NCBI RefSeq assembly: GCF_900176405.1
Contig: NZ_FWXJ01000009.1
Location: 1-64,000 of the forward strand
DNA length: 64,000 nucleotides
Direction: 5' to 3'
Source of the DNA: Polynucleobacter kasalickyi
GTDB lineage: Bacteria; Pseudomonadota; Gammaproteobacteria; Burkholderiales; Burkholderiaceae
Shown: piece after piece, positions 7,371 to 15,608 of the stretch
Layout of the letters: each line of letters opens with the position of its first letter
Position numbering within the stretch: the first letter of the stretch is position 1
Made by a program: the position numbers and the translations under genes
The notes under the pieces: generated by a model
What the model was told of the DNA's origin: nothing
What the model saw: the letters and a program-made list of their open reading frames with translations, nothing else
Databases searched by the model: none

Positions 7371-7676
7371 ATGAAAACCTCTTCAGTTGAAAAGTCTCGT
7401 TCTAGTACAGTTACCATTAAATTGGACGACATAGATCGTAGCCGTATTGCTAACTTAGCATCTGCCAAAAAACGAACTCCTCATTACCTTATGAAGGAGG
7501 CTATCCTTGAATATATAAAAAACGAGGAAGCACGCCAAAACTTCATCAAAGTAGCCGAGTCTTCTTTTGAGCACTATAAAGAAACTGGGCTTCATATTAC
7601 CCTGAGCGAGTTCAGCAACTGGGTTGACCAGATTCAAGACAATCCTAACGCACCTGTAACTGAATGCCACAAGTAA
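7371..7676 (+). CDS. Ribbon-helix-helix (CopG-type) antitoxin
   Basis: 101 residues from the ATG at 7371. SSTVTIKLDDIDRSRIANL followed by the helix pair ending LMKEAILEYIKNEE is the ribbon-helix-helix pattern; the C-terminal half (HYKETGLHITLSEFSNWVDQ) is the usual toxin-binding tail of such antitoxins. The start is chosen over an upstream TTG at 7353, which falls inside the putative operator. The gene overlaps the toxin by 13 bases, so the pair is co-translated. It should bind both the toxin and its own promoter. Confidence 0.85.
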   Translation: MKTSSVEKSRSSTVTIKLDDIDRSRIANLASAKKRTPHYLMKEAILEYIKNEEARQNFIKVAESSFEHYKETGLHITLSEFSNWVDQIQDNPNAPVTECHK

Positions 7677-7960
7677 GACTTTCAGTTAGAGCTCGTTCTG
7701 ATTTGTTACGGTTACATAAGTTTCTTGTACACAAAGATGTCAATGTAGCAAATCGTGCAATGATAACTATCCGTGACGCTTTTTTGCTCCTAAACAATGC
7801 GCCTATGATTGGCAGACCTGTCTTAGACCGCGAAGAGTTGCGTGAATTAGTCATCGACTTTGGCGCTGATGGCTACATGGCGCTTTACCGTTTTGAACCT
7901 GCATTAGATGTGTTAACAATTCTGGCCATAAAGCACCAACGGGAAGACGATTACAATTAG
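7664..7960 (+). CDS. RelE/ParE-superfamily toxin
   Basis: 98 residues. The sequence shows the ParE-like layout: VRLSVRARSDLLRLHKFL at the start, a central helix, then PMIGRPVLD, the ELRELVIDFGADGYMALYRF strand pair and the C-terminal VLTILAIKHQREDDY. Family members inhibit gyrase (ParE) or cleave mRNA on ribosomes (RelE); which applies cannot be read here. The reading frame is intact and overlaps the antitoxin gene. The second of three consecutive toxin-antitoxin modules. Confidence 0.87.
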   Translation: MPQVRLSVRARSDLLRLHKFLVHKDVNVANRAMITIRDAFLLLNNAPMIGRPVLDREELRELVIDFGADGYMALYRFEPALDVLTILAIKHQREDDYN

Positions 7961-8359
7961 TCTGACCCCCATTAGCATAGTAATTTTATGCACACGGGTG
8001 GTCAATGAGGTAAAGAAACTATTTTGCGAGAGCTGAACTCTCTATTTATCCTTGTTCCAAAATAATAGTTTTCTAAATACTTTATTTCTACCCACCAATT
8101 TTTCGCCCTCAAATTTTGATTTGTAATTGCCTCAGCGATCTCGCGAACTATCTTATTCGACGACGGGTCATCAGCGGGACAGGCTAGGTGCGGCGAAGGA
8201 GTTGCCCTGATAGGTTTACGGTTACTGGAGTGCAGCAGAGTTGCCGGGGTTGGTACTCATGCGAGTGGCTGAGGATTCTTTTCTGCTTACATCCGGTCAA
8301 TCTTGACAAGGCGCGCTGGCTGGTAAAAAATAATAGTTATTAACTGTTAGGAGTGAGTA
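7961..8359. other. Intergenic region with promoter of the parD gene
   Basis: No gene is seen in these 400 bases. The second half has higher GC than the first, matching the parD gene that follows. Near the end, TTGACA (8303-8308) is a perfect -35 element; the -10 is unclear (aaaaat at 8326-8331 is at the right distance). A small inverted repeat aataa/ttatt (8329-8341) may be an antitoxin-binding site, and AGGAG precedes the parD start. Confidence 0.5.
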
Positions 8360-8626
8360 ATGCCCACTAGCGTTGCCATGAGCCCGCATTTCGAGTCCTT
8401 TATCCGTGATCAAATCGAAAGCGGTCGCTACAACAACACCAGTGAAGTCGTCCATGCAGGGCTGCGATTGCTCGAGGACATAGAGAGCCAACACGCCATC
8501 CAACTCCAAGCGCTGAGAAATGATATCGCTGCAGGCAAGGCTAGCGGCACAGCCCTTGCTGCGGAACCAGTGTTTGATCGATTACAAGCCAAATATGCTC
8601 TGCAGGTGACTCGCAAAGTTTACTAA
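8360..8626 (+). CDS. parD: ParD-family antitoxin
   Basis: 88 residues. MSPHFESFIRDQIESGRYNN followed by TSEVVHAGLRLLED is the classic ParD ribbon-helix-helix domain. The C-terminal tail (QLQALRNDIAAGKASG) is the conserved toxin-binding segment. AGGAG lies 5 bases before the ATG. Its base composition is richer in GC than the neighbouring modules, suggesting a separate origin. Its toxin gene downstream is interrupted by a stop codon, so this may be an orphan antitoxin. Confidence 0.9.
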   Translation: MPTSVAMSPHFESFIRDQIESGRYNNTSEVVHAGLRLLEDIESQHAIQLQALRNDIAAGKASGTALAAEPVFDRLQAKYALQVTRKVY

Positions 8627-8631
8627 TACAG

Positions 8632-8919
8632 TTGCTGATTACGCCATTGGCGGCGGTCGATCTTGAGTAGATCAGCGACTACATTGCACAAGACAATCCA
8701 ATTGTTGCGGTAACTTTTGTGGCTGAGTTGCGTTTTCATTGCGAAAAGATTTGTCTCAACCCTGCAGGCTATCGGTTGCGGCCCGAACTGTCTGATGACT
8801 TGCGCTCATGTGCGCATGGAAATTACGTGGTCTTTTTTGAGTACACAACAAAGAAGGTCACTATCGTTCGCATATTGCACGGCGCACGGGATATTTCTGT
8901 AGTCTTGAAGCCCAAGTAA
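8632..8919 (+). pseudogene. parE: parE toxin gene interrupted by an in-frame TAG
   Basis: Starting at TTG 8632, translation gives LLITPLAAVDLE, then TAG at 8668-8670, then in the same frame ISDYIAQDNPIVAVTFVAEL and onward to a normal ParE C-terminus (YTTKKVTIVRILHGARDI). In intact relatives the stop position holds Gln, so one CAG to TAG change explains it. The frame before and after the stop is otherwise undamaged, so the event looks recent. Residual translation from the GTG at 8719 would give a 66-residue fragment lacking the N-terminal helices. Confidence 0.8.
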
Positions 8920-9103
8920 AAAGTCATTAAGTTTTATAGCGATACAAGGGGGTGATGAGTTTCGCTGAGGCCCTTTTTAGGTAGCTTTTTGATGAGGTAT
9001 GTACTGCCCGCAAAGAAGTCTTCGTTATTGTTGTAAATAAAAATTATCTTACATAAGCTCCGTGGTCTATGGGGTTCAATAAATCTAGCCTCTAAAAGTA
9101 AGA

Positions 9104-9142
9104 TAAAAAAAAAGCGGATTATCTAAACTACTTTAATCCGCT
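9104..9142 (-). terminator. Rho-independent terminator of the PQQ dehydrogenase gene
   Basis: Arms agcggatta (9113-9121) and taatccgct (9134-9142) form a perfect 9-bp stem. On the minus strand the stem is followed by nine T residues (9104-9112). It lies 22 bases after the stop codon of the minus-strand gene. Confidence 0.85.
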
Positions 9143-9164
9143 ACCTTTACTCATTTACATCCTG

Positions 9165-10871
9165 TTACTTTTTGGGAAGACTAAAAGTCCACATCATGCC
9201 ACTTAAAGGAATTTTTTCTCGTAATTCGGTTGGTGTATTTGGTGCTCCACCTCCACGACCAGATAAAACGGTGACATATTGCCTACCTTTATGCTCGTAG
9301 GTAATCGCGGGTGCATTAATTCCAGAACCGGTTTGGAATTCCCAAAGCTTTTTGCCATTTTCAGCATCAAATGCAACGAATTCACCGGTTTGCTTACCTG
9401 AAAAAAGTATCCCACCATCAGTCACTAACATGCCACCCCATTGCATGTAATCCATCAATGGAATTTTCCATTTAGGTTTGGCCGTTAAAGGATCCAATGC
9501 CATATAAAAGCCATTAGGTTCATTAGGGTTTTGTGGTGGCACGCTGGTTTGAACACCTTGATACCGTTGACCAACTTTGTACTCGTCTAGCTTGGAGAAT
9601 TTAAAGATACGCGGTTGATTGGCTGCATTTAAATAGACTAGTCCAGTTTTAGGGTTAAATGCCATAGGTACCCAATTTTTACCACCTCTAGGACCAGGCC
9701 AAAACTCTACTTCCTCACCGGCCTTAATGCGATCTAATAAATCTGTTGGTACAGGTCGACCTGTTTTCAAATCAATTCCTTTTGCCCAGTTTTGCTTGGC
9801 AAATTCATTGGCAGCTAACAACTCCCCGGTCACCCGATCAAGTACATATAGAAATGCATTTTTATCAGCATGGATCAACACTTTTCTTAACTTACCATTG
9901 ACTTTAATGTCCGCAAGAATATTCTCATTGACGGCATCGAAATCAAAAGGATCCCCAGGCGTGAATTGATAGTGCCAAGCAATTTCACCAGTCTTTGGAC
10001 GAACCGCTATGACTGAAGCAATATATAAGTTATCACCAGGGCGATCAATCGGATTCCAAGCCCCGCCATTTCCTGTTCCCCAGTACGTTAAATCTGTTTC
10101 AGGATCATAAGAACCTGTGATCCATGGAGTTGCTCCACCACGCTTATAGGCATCGCTACCCTGAGGCCAAGTTTCAGAACCTGCTTCGCCAGGGGCTGGA
10201 GTCGTATATTTGCGCCATAAATGTTGACCTGTCTGAGGATCCCAGCCATCTAAAAATCCTCTTACACCAAATTCAGCACCAGAGGTCCCCGAGATCAAAA
10301 CACCATTGGCTATTAGCGGAGCTGCAATTCCCGAAAAACCGTCTTGCCATTCAGCAAATTTTTTCTTCCATAGTACTTTCCCAGTTTTTAAATCCAAGGC
10401 TTTAATGTGAGCATCAATGGTCATTCTAAAAACTTTGCCATCATAAATCGCAGCACCTTTATTTGAAACACCACAGCAGACAACCCTTAAAGCAGCAGGA
10501 TCAAAATCTTCCTGAGTTCTCCATAGTTGTCGACCGGTTTCAACGTCCACCGCCATTGTCCACTTCGCATTTGTCACATACAAAACACCGTCATAAACCA
10601 GCGGCTGAGATTGCTCCCCGGACAAATTTTCCATACTATAAGCCCAAGTTGGACTTAAATTTTTTATATTTTTTCGATCAATTTGTTTTAAATCACTATA
10701 CCGTTGCTGAGAATATCCCATCCCATAGGTCGTAACTTGATTTTTTTTAGGACTAAGTAACTCTTCCTTCGTTTGTGCTTGCAGGCTTTGCAAAAAAATG
10801 AAGGAAAAACATAGAGGAATTGTTGCAAGGCAGCTAACTAAAAAGTTAGCTGTTTTTTTTAATGGAATCAT
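9165..10871 (-). CDS. PQQ-dependent periplasmic alcohol dehydrogenase, lanthanide-type
   Basis: 568 residues with an N-terminal signal peptide (hydrophobic to about residue 32, AQA-like end) and repeated tryptophan-docking motifs (DVETGRQLW, DLKTGKVLW, DPQTGQHLW) of the eight-bladed quinoprotein propeller. Adjacent Cys132-Cys133 (VVCCGVSNKG) make the disulfide that packs on PQQ. Predicted metal ligands are Glu200, Asn268 and catalytic Asp310. Asp312, two residues after Asp310 (PFDFDAVN), is the extra acidic ligand seen in lanthanide-dependent enzymes such as XoxF, PedH and ExaF. No CxxCH heme motif is present, so electrons must go to a separate cytochrome. Start: GGAG precedes the ATG by 7 bases. 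Substrate is unknown; the length is slightly shorter than methanol dehydrogenases. Confidence 0.85.
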   Translation of the reverse strand: MIPLKKTANFLVSCLATIPLCFSFIFLQSLQAQTKEELLSPKKNQVTTYGMGYSQQRYSDLKQIDRKNIKNLSPTWAYSMENLSGEQSQPLVYDGVLYVTNAKWTMAVDVETGRQLWRTQEDFDPAALRVVCCGVSNKGAAIYDGKVFRMTIDAHIKALDLKTGKVLWKKKFAEWQDGFSGIAAPLIANGVLISGTSGAEFGVRGFLDGWDPQTGQHLWRKYTTPAPGEAGSETWPQGSDAYKRGGATPWITGSYDPETDLTYWGTGNGGAWNPIDRPGDNLYIASVIAVRPKTGEIAWHYQFTPGDPFDFDAVNENILADIKVNGKLRKVLIHADKNAFLYVLDRVTGELLAANEFAKQNWAKGIDLKTGRPVPTDLLDRIKAGEEVEFWPGPRGGKNWVPMAFNPKTGLVYLNAANQPRIFKFSKLDEYKVGQRYQGVQTSVPPQNPNEPNGFYMALDPLTAKPKWKIPLMDYMQWGGMLVTDGGILFSGKQTGEFVAFDAENGKKLWEFQTGSGINAPAITYEHKGRQYVTVLSGRGGGAPNTPTELREKIPLSGMMWTFSLPKK

Positions 10872-11465
10872 TTGGTCTCCTACTTATTTATAATTTGGTC
10901 TGTACAGCATAAAGAGCGGACGCAAGCATTGATTAAACTAGTTTTTTGCAAACTTTTTTAATAGAGGCAATACCAATGTCCTCTTTAGATTCTATCCTAG
11001 GTCTGCCTGATATTTCCATCTAATAGGTAAAACGCCGTCAAATCGTTGAGGTTTGGTGTACCCTACAGTCAGACTAGTCTGTCTTTTTAGTTAAATTGAC
11101 TCCTTTCGAATTAATGATCTCTCCTAATTTTTAACACCCCTCCCAAAGAGAGAAATATTTAATTCCTCAGAAATATTTTGTAACCTTGAAGTAAGAAGTA
11201 GGTTACGAGTCATTGCTGTTGAGTTGCAATGCAGTTAAAGCATCGCTTCAATTCAGTGAATAACTGCCCAACTCAATAGGTCAACTCTAGTAAGATGTAA
11301 TCTGAAGTGGAATTTTTTTAAACAAATATTCAGGACAATACCACTGGAATTTTTTGTTGCCTACGTTGAACTGCTTTGACAGTAGTGCTTCAAATGATCA
11401 GAGCTAATCATCTGGTTTTTTCCACGCGTTTTCTCCTTGAAGTTATTTCATTGAAAGATTTTTTA
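10872..11465. other. Divergent intergenic region
   Basis: A 590-bp gap between two divergent genes. It contains the perfect palindrome CAGACTAGTCTG (11070-11081), a possible regulator site, and AT-rich stretches near 11150-11180. The start codon of the plus-strand gene is placed at 11466, since sequence before it does not resemble a signal peptide. No convincing promoter pair could be fixed. Confidence 0.4.
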
Positions 11466-12446
11466 ATGCCGTCCAAACTGACTAAATATGTCTGCGTATT
11501 TCTTTGCACTTTAATGGTGCCTTGGGCTCAGGCACAAGACGCCGGCGCATATCCCAATCGCCCGATTAAACTCATCGTGACGGTACCACCTGGGGGAGCT
11601 GCCGACTTCATCGCTAGGCTTCTGGCGTCAAAACTTTCAACTTCAATGGGCCAACCTGTGATCGTCGAGAACAAGGCGGGGGCCAGCGGTGTTGTTGCTA
11701 GTGACTTCGTAGCAAAGTCAGCGCCCGATGGTTATACCTTATTACAAAACTCGATCACTACCCATGGCATTGGCCCTCATTTAATGACGAAGTTGCCATA
11801 TGATCCGATTACATCGTTTACACCCATCACGATGTTGGCAAGCTTACCTCTAATCATGACGATTAACGCTGATGTAAAAGCACAAACCTTACCTGAGTTT
11901 GTGACGCTTGCGAAGCAGTCGCCAAATAAGTTAGCCTTTGCTTCGTCTGGCAACGGTGGTGCACCGCATATGGCCGGTGAGTTATTTATCGCAGCAACAT
12001 CAACCGCTTTGATCCACGCCCCTTACCGTGGTAGTGGCCCTGCTGTAGCTGATCTTGTCGGTGGGCAGGTACAAGTGATGTTTGATGGCGCACCTTCGCT
12101 AATACCGTACATTACGACCGGAAAGCTCAGAGCCCTAGCTGCTGCGAGTCCACGCCGAAATCCACTATTACCCAATACGCCAACTTTTGCTGAGTTAGGC
12201 TATCCTTCGGTGAATGTTGCACTATGGTATGGTTTGATGGCCCCAGCTGGAACACCGCCCGACATCATTGCTCGCTTAAACCGTGAAGTGAACCAAGCAC
12301 TGAAGTCCAGCGATGTTCTCGAACGCTTTGCATCTCAGGGAACAGAAGCTTTGGGTGGCACACCTGAACAAGCGGCAAGTTATGTGCGGCATGAATTTGA
12401 TCGCTGGAGTCCAGTGGTCAAAAAAGCTGGCATTGTTCCAAACTAA
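11466..12446 (+). CDS. Bug/TctC-family periplasmic substrate-binding protein
   Basis: 326 residues from ATG 11466, starting with a signal peptide that ends WAQAQD, followed by the family hallmark YPNRPIKLIVTVPPGGAAD. Other hallmarks are GQPVIVENKAGASG, APDGYTLL and the IHAPYRGSGPAVADLVGGQV loop. These are ligand-binding proteins of tripartite tricarboxylate transporters, many of which are orphans in Burkholderiales. No membrane components are nearby. It is followed after two bases by an MmgE/PrpD gene, so the ligand may be a branched or methylated carboxylate handled by that enzyme. Confidence 0.9.
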   Translation: MPSKLTKYVCVFLCTLMVPWAQAQDAGAYPNRPIKLIVTVPPGGAADFIARLLASKLSTSMGQPVIVENKAGASGVVASDFVAKSAPDGYTLLQNSITTHGIGPHLMTKLPYDPITSFTPITMLASLPLIMTINADVKAQTLPEFVTLAKQSPNKLAFASSGNGGAPHMAGELFIAATSTALIHAPYRGSGPAVADLVGGQVQVMFDGAPSLIPYITTGKLRALAAASPRRNPLLPNTPTFAELGYPSVNVALWYGLMAPAGTPPDIIARLNREVNQALKSSDVLERFASQGTEALGGTPEQAASYVRHEFDRWSPVVKKAGIVPN

Positions 12447-12448
12447 GG

Positions 12449-13789
12449 ATGGGTATAAGCATCCTGTCTCCTACGCATGCACTTGCCCAGTGGGTGGTAG
12501 ATTCGCAATGGGCCGATGTTGACGTTAGCACAAAAACCTCGGCTGCTGCCTCTTGGATGAATTGGCTAGGTTGCGCCCTTGGTGGCGCAAACAGTCCTGA
12601 ATCAGATCGACTCATTCGAGCGCTAGCGCCTTTCGGTCACGGTGATTCACAACTGGTTGGCCGTGCTGAAAAGTTTGACCCTGCCAATGCTGCATTGATT
12701 CATGCATTTACTTCCAACATTCTCGACTTCGATGACACCCATTGGCCGACAGGTATTCATCCTGCTGGAACCGTGGCATCGGCTTTGGTCGCTTGGTCTA
12801 GTCAGACGATTGTGAGCGGCGAAGATTTCTTGCACGCTTTTTTGTTGGGGATGGAAGTTGAGTGTCGTATAGGTCTTGCCGTTTCGCCAGGTCACTACGA
12901 GCGGGGCTGGCACATTACGGCCACTTGCGGCGTCTTTGGGGCAGCGATTGCTGTAGGCCGTCTCATGCAACTCTCGTCACAACAAATGGCTTGGGCTATA
13001 GGTCACGCAGCCACCCAGTCAGGCGGCTTGGTAGCTAGTTTAGGGAGCATGGCCAAGAGTTTAAATATCGCTCATGCGGCGCGTAATGGCTTAATGGCCG
13101 CGCAGCTCGCAAGACATTCCATCACGGCCAATGACCGAGTGCTGGAAGCTCGTTTCGGATTTAATGAGGTAATGGGCTCACGACCATTCGATCAAGGTCT
13201 TTGCGAAGGGCTAGGTCAAAACTGGATTGCGGCAGACAATACTTTCAAGCCCTACCCATGTGGCTTTTTATTGCATCCAACACTGGAAGCTTGCCTTACT
13301 AGTGCCGGTGCCCAAATCTATGCTGTAGAGGATATTGAACGTATCACGGTGAGGGTTCATCCGCTATCACAGATGCGTGCGGATCGAATCCATCCGGTTG
13401 ATGGACTGGAAGCCAAGCTCAGCCTTCAGCATGCAGTTGCTGTTGCCCTGTTAAAGGGTGAAGCTGGTGTGCGCGTCTTCACTGACGATGCTGCGAATGA
13501 TCTAGTAGTGAAAGCTTGCCGTGAAAAAATCAAAATTACCGGAGATGAACAACTGAGTACAGATCAGGCAAAGGTAGTCATTCATTTGAATAATGGTCAG
13601 GTAATCACTCGTGTGATGAATGGAGCACAGTCACCTATGAGCTCAAAGGCATTAGAAAACAAATTTAGGGAACTCGTTGCGTTTGGGGCACCGCATTGCA
13701 ATGCAGATGATCTGCTTGAGAAGCTAAGTAAGTTTATACAAATGGCAAATATTGCTGATTTGATTACGATGACAGTACCATCATCTTGA
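12449..13789 (+). CDS. MmgE/PrpD-family protein
   Basis: 446 residues. LGCALGGANSPESDRL, the segment ILDFDDTHWPTGIHPAGTV and GRLMQLSSQQMAWAIGHA are typical of the MmgE/PrpD superfamily, which includes 2-methylcitrate dehydratase, cis-aconitate decarboxylase and isomerases/dehydratases of small carboxylates. Outlying members like this one are usually found with Bug proteins in Burkholderiales and have unknown substrates. The gene starts two bases after the Bug stop codon, so the two form one operon. It is full length and intact. It is not necessarily a methylcitrate dehydratase because no prpBC genes are present. Confidence 0.87.
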   Translation: MGISILSPTHALAQWVVDSQWADVDVSTKTSAAASWMNWLGCALGGANSPESDRLIRALAPFGHGDSQLVGRAEKFDPANAALIHAFTSNILDFDDTHWPTGIHPAGTVASALVAWSSQTIVSGEDFLHAFLLGMEVECRIGLAVSPGHYERGWHITATCGVFGAAIAVGRLMQLSSQQMAWAIGHAATQSGGLVASLGSMAKSLNIAHAARNGLMAAQLARHSITANDRVLEARFGFNEVMGSRPFDQGLCEGLGQNWIAADNTFKPYPCGFLLHPTLEACLTSAGAQIYAVEDIERITVRVHPLSQMRADRIHPVDGLEAKLSLQHAVAVALLKGEAGVRVFTDDAANDLVVKACREKIKITGDEQLSTDQAKVVIHLNNGQVITRVMNGAQSPMSSKALENKFRELVAFGAPHCNADDLLEKLSKFIQMANIADLITMTVPSS

Positions 13790-13820
13790 TTTCATTCTGT
13801 TTCAATCTCCTAACGCACTA

Positions 13821-13967
13821 TTTCGTATAAAAAAGTACGAATATGTTTGAAAATGAAGAGATTTATTAATCTATGCATGAAAAAGTGTTTAAATGTGTTA
13901 TTTTGTAAGAAAAAGTGTGTTTTTGTAAGAAAAAGTGTGCGATGATATCTTTTCGTAAGAAAAAGTG
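13821..13967 (+). repeat. Five phased direct repeats upstream of the fic gene
   Basis: Three strong copies of TTT(T/C)GTAAGAAAAAGTG begin at 13901, 13921 and 13951; two degenerate copies begin at about 13821 (TTTCGTATAAAAAAGT) and 13871 (TATGCATGAAAAAGTG). Start-to-start distances are 50, 30, 20 and 30 bases, all multiples of ten, which puts all copies on one face of the helix. The last copy lies 15 bases before the start codon. The array looks like a cooperative operator. The Fic protein has an extra C-terminal region that might be the DNA-binding part. Confidence 0.65.
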
Positions 13968-13981
13968 GGGCTACGGAAAAT

Positions 13982-15457
13982 ATGAGTGATGTCGGTTATT
14001 CAAAATTAAAAAATCAGCTTAATTTAAGCGCCTTTGAGCCACAACGACCTTCACGCCTTGCTTCGGTAACGAGTGTAACGCCTACATTGAGCGCACTATT
14101 GATACCAGCAAAGGTAGCGCCGAAACAGGATAGCCCATTGAGTCATCTTTTATTTGCGCTGAAGTATGAAGGAATTAATCTTCAATTATTATCGCAGGCT
14201 CTAAGAAAAATCTCGGCTCAAGAAATATTAGCCGTAATTCGCGAATCACCAACTGGTGTTTATATTCGTACAGCTTGTTTTTTGTGGGAAGCCTTTAATC
14301 AGAAAGAATTAGAGGGTGTCCCAGTAATTAAAGGGGCAATGGTTAATTTATTTGATCCTGAAAAATACATTACTGGCCCAAGCATACGCAATGCTAAATG
14401 GCGAATTAATTTCAATGGCCTAGGTTCTTTGGATTACTGCGTAATCGTTGAGCGAACCGAAATCATCAATCGTTTGCTTGAATTGAATATTTTGCAAAAG
14501 GCAAATGATTTTCTGTCGAAACTTGGTTCAACTACATCAGATCGGACAATGTCTTGGGCTTATTTAAGTGAGACCAAAAGTTCATTTGAGATTGAACGTG
14601 AAACCCCAAGTTCAACAAAAGCAGAAGCATTTGTAGAGCTGCTTAAAAAAGCTCATCTCACCACCCATTTGGATGAGGAGTTCTTAGTTGGATTGCAAAA
14701 CACCGTAATTACTAATCCACTAGATAGAGCAGTATTTTACCGACATGAACAAAACTGGTTAAGTAGTCCACTTCGAGGTGCTGCTGGAGTAACGTATATT
14801 CCGCCTCCACCCGAAATCGTAAGTCAATTAATGAAGGGTTTACTAGATTTTGCAAATGTTACAACAAAGCAAATAGATCCTTTAGTGGCGGCAGCAATTG
14901 TCTCATTCGGGTTTGTTTTCATTCATCCCTTTATGGACGGTAATGGTCGTTTATCACGCTTTTTATTTCATCATGCTTTGTGTCAATCAAACTCTTTAAA
15001 GAATGGCTTATTATTGCCGGTATCCATCGCGATGAAGCGGAACGAAGATTTATACCTAGCAGCTCTCAAAAGTTTTTCTGAACCTGCTCGTAAGCGTTGG
15101 GAGGTCATTTGGATTGATGGTGATGACTATCAAATGACATTTAAATCAGATGATTCCTTGTACCGCTATTGGAATGCCACCACATGCGTTGAATTTAGTC
15201 TGGAAATGGCCAAGCAAGCATTAGAAAAAGACCTAAAAGAAGAGACCGAGTTTTTGGCAAAGTACGATCTCATCTATCGCGCTATTGATCATCAGTACGA
15301 TATCCGAGGTAAAGATCTTAATACGTTAATATTGGTTTGTATGGAACAAAACGGAAAAATTTCGGTGAATCGTCGCAAGAAATTCGCCAACACAGTACCT
15401 GAAGAAATATTCGATGCGATTGAGGCTGAATTTTTGAAGGTAGTAGGCTCATTTTAA
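13982..15457 (+). CDS. Fic-domain protein (putative AMPylase/toxin), class II autoinhibited
   Basis: 491 residues, no signal peptide. The Fic active-site motif HPFMDGNGRLSR lies at 315-326 with all catalytic residues present (His315, Asp319, Asn321, Arg323, Arg326). An N-terminal inhibitory helix is recognisable as SSFEIERE (200-207), close to the class II pattern [S/T]xxxE[G/N], but the Gly/Asn is Arg206. The first 190 residues and the last 110 lie outside the usual Fic core; the C-terminus may include a winged-helix domain. Fic enzymes transfer AMP or other nucleotide phosphates to target proteins. No partner antitoxin gene is visible. Five phased repeats precede it and suggest autoregulation. 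Confidence 0.85.
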   Translation: MSDVGYSKLKNQLNLSAFEPQRPSRLASVTSVTPTLSALLIPAKVAPKQDSPLSHLLFALKYEGINLQLLSQALRKISAQEILAVIRESPTGVYIRTACFLWEAFNQKELEGVPVIKGAMVNLFDPEKYITGPSIRNAKWRINFNGLGSLDYCVIVERTEIINRLLELNILQKANDFLSKLGSTTSDRTMSWAYLSETKSSFEIERETPSSTKAEAFVELLKKAHLTTHLDEEFLVGLQNTVITNPLDRAVFYRHEQNWLSSPLRGAAGVTYIPPPPEIVSQLMKGLLDFANVTTKQIDPLVAAAIVSFGFVFIHPFMDGNGRLSRFLFHHALCQSNSLKNGLLLPVSIAMKRNEDLYLAALKSFSEPARKRWEVIWIDGDDYQMTFKSDDSLYRYWNATTCVEFSLEMAKQALEKDLKEETEFLAKYDLIYRAIDHQYDIRGKDLNTLILVCMEQNGKISVNRRKKFANTVPEEIFDAIEAEFLKVVGSF

Positions 15458-15608
15458 AAATCTCACGAGGGAAGATTCTTATTCTTTTGTACGCTTATCT
15501 TTCACTACTAGATTCAATATTTCTGAATTCTTGAATTAATCTTAAATTCACTTCATATCATCCTCTTAGCACTAATGAAGGTGGGAAATGAGCGTTGCTA
15601 TGTGTACT

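Noticed and set aside
12449..13789. Calling this gene prpD (2-methylcitrate dehydratase)
   Set aside because: No prpB, prpC or acnD/prpF neighbours; the superfamily covers many carboxylate enzymes.
13821..13967. Repeat array before fic as a CRISPR array
   Set aside because: Units are only ~16 nt, spacers are 4-34 nt and AT-rich, and no cas genes are present; operator repeats fit better.
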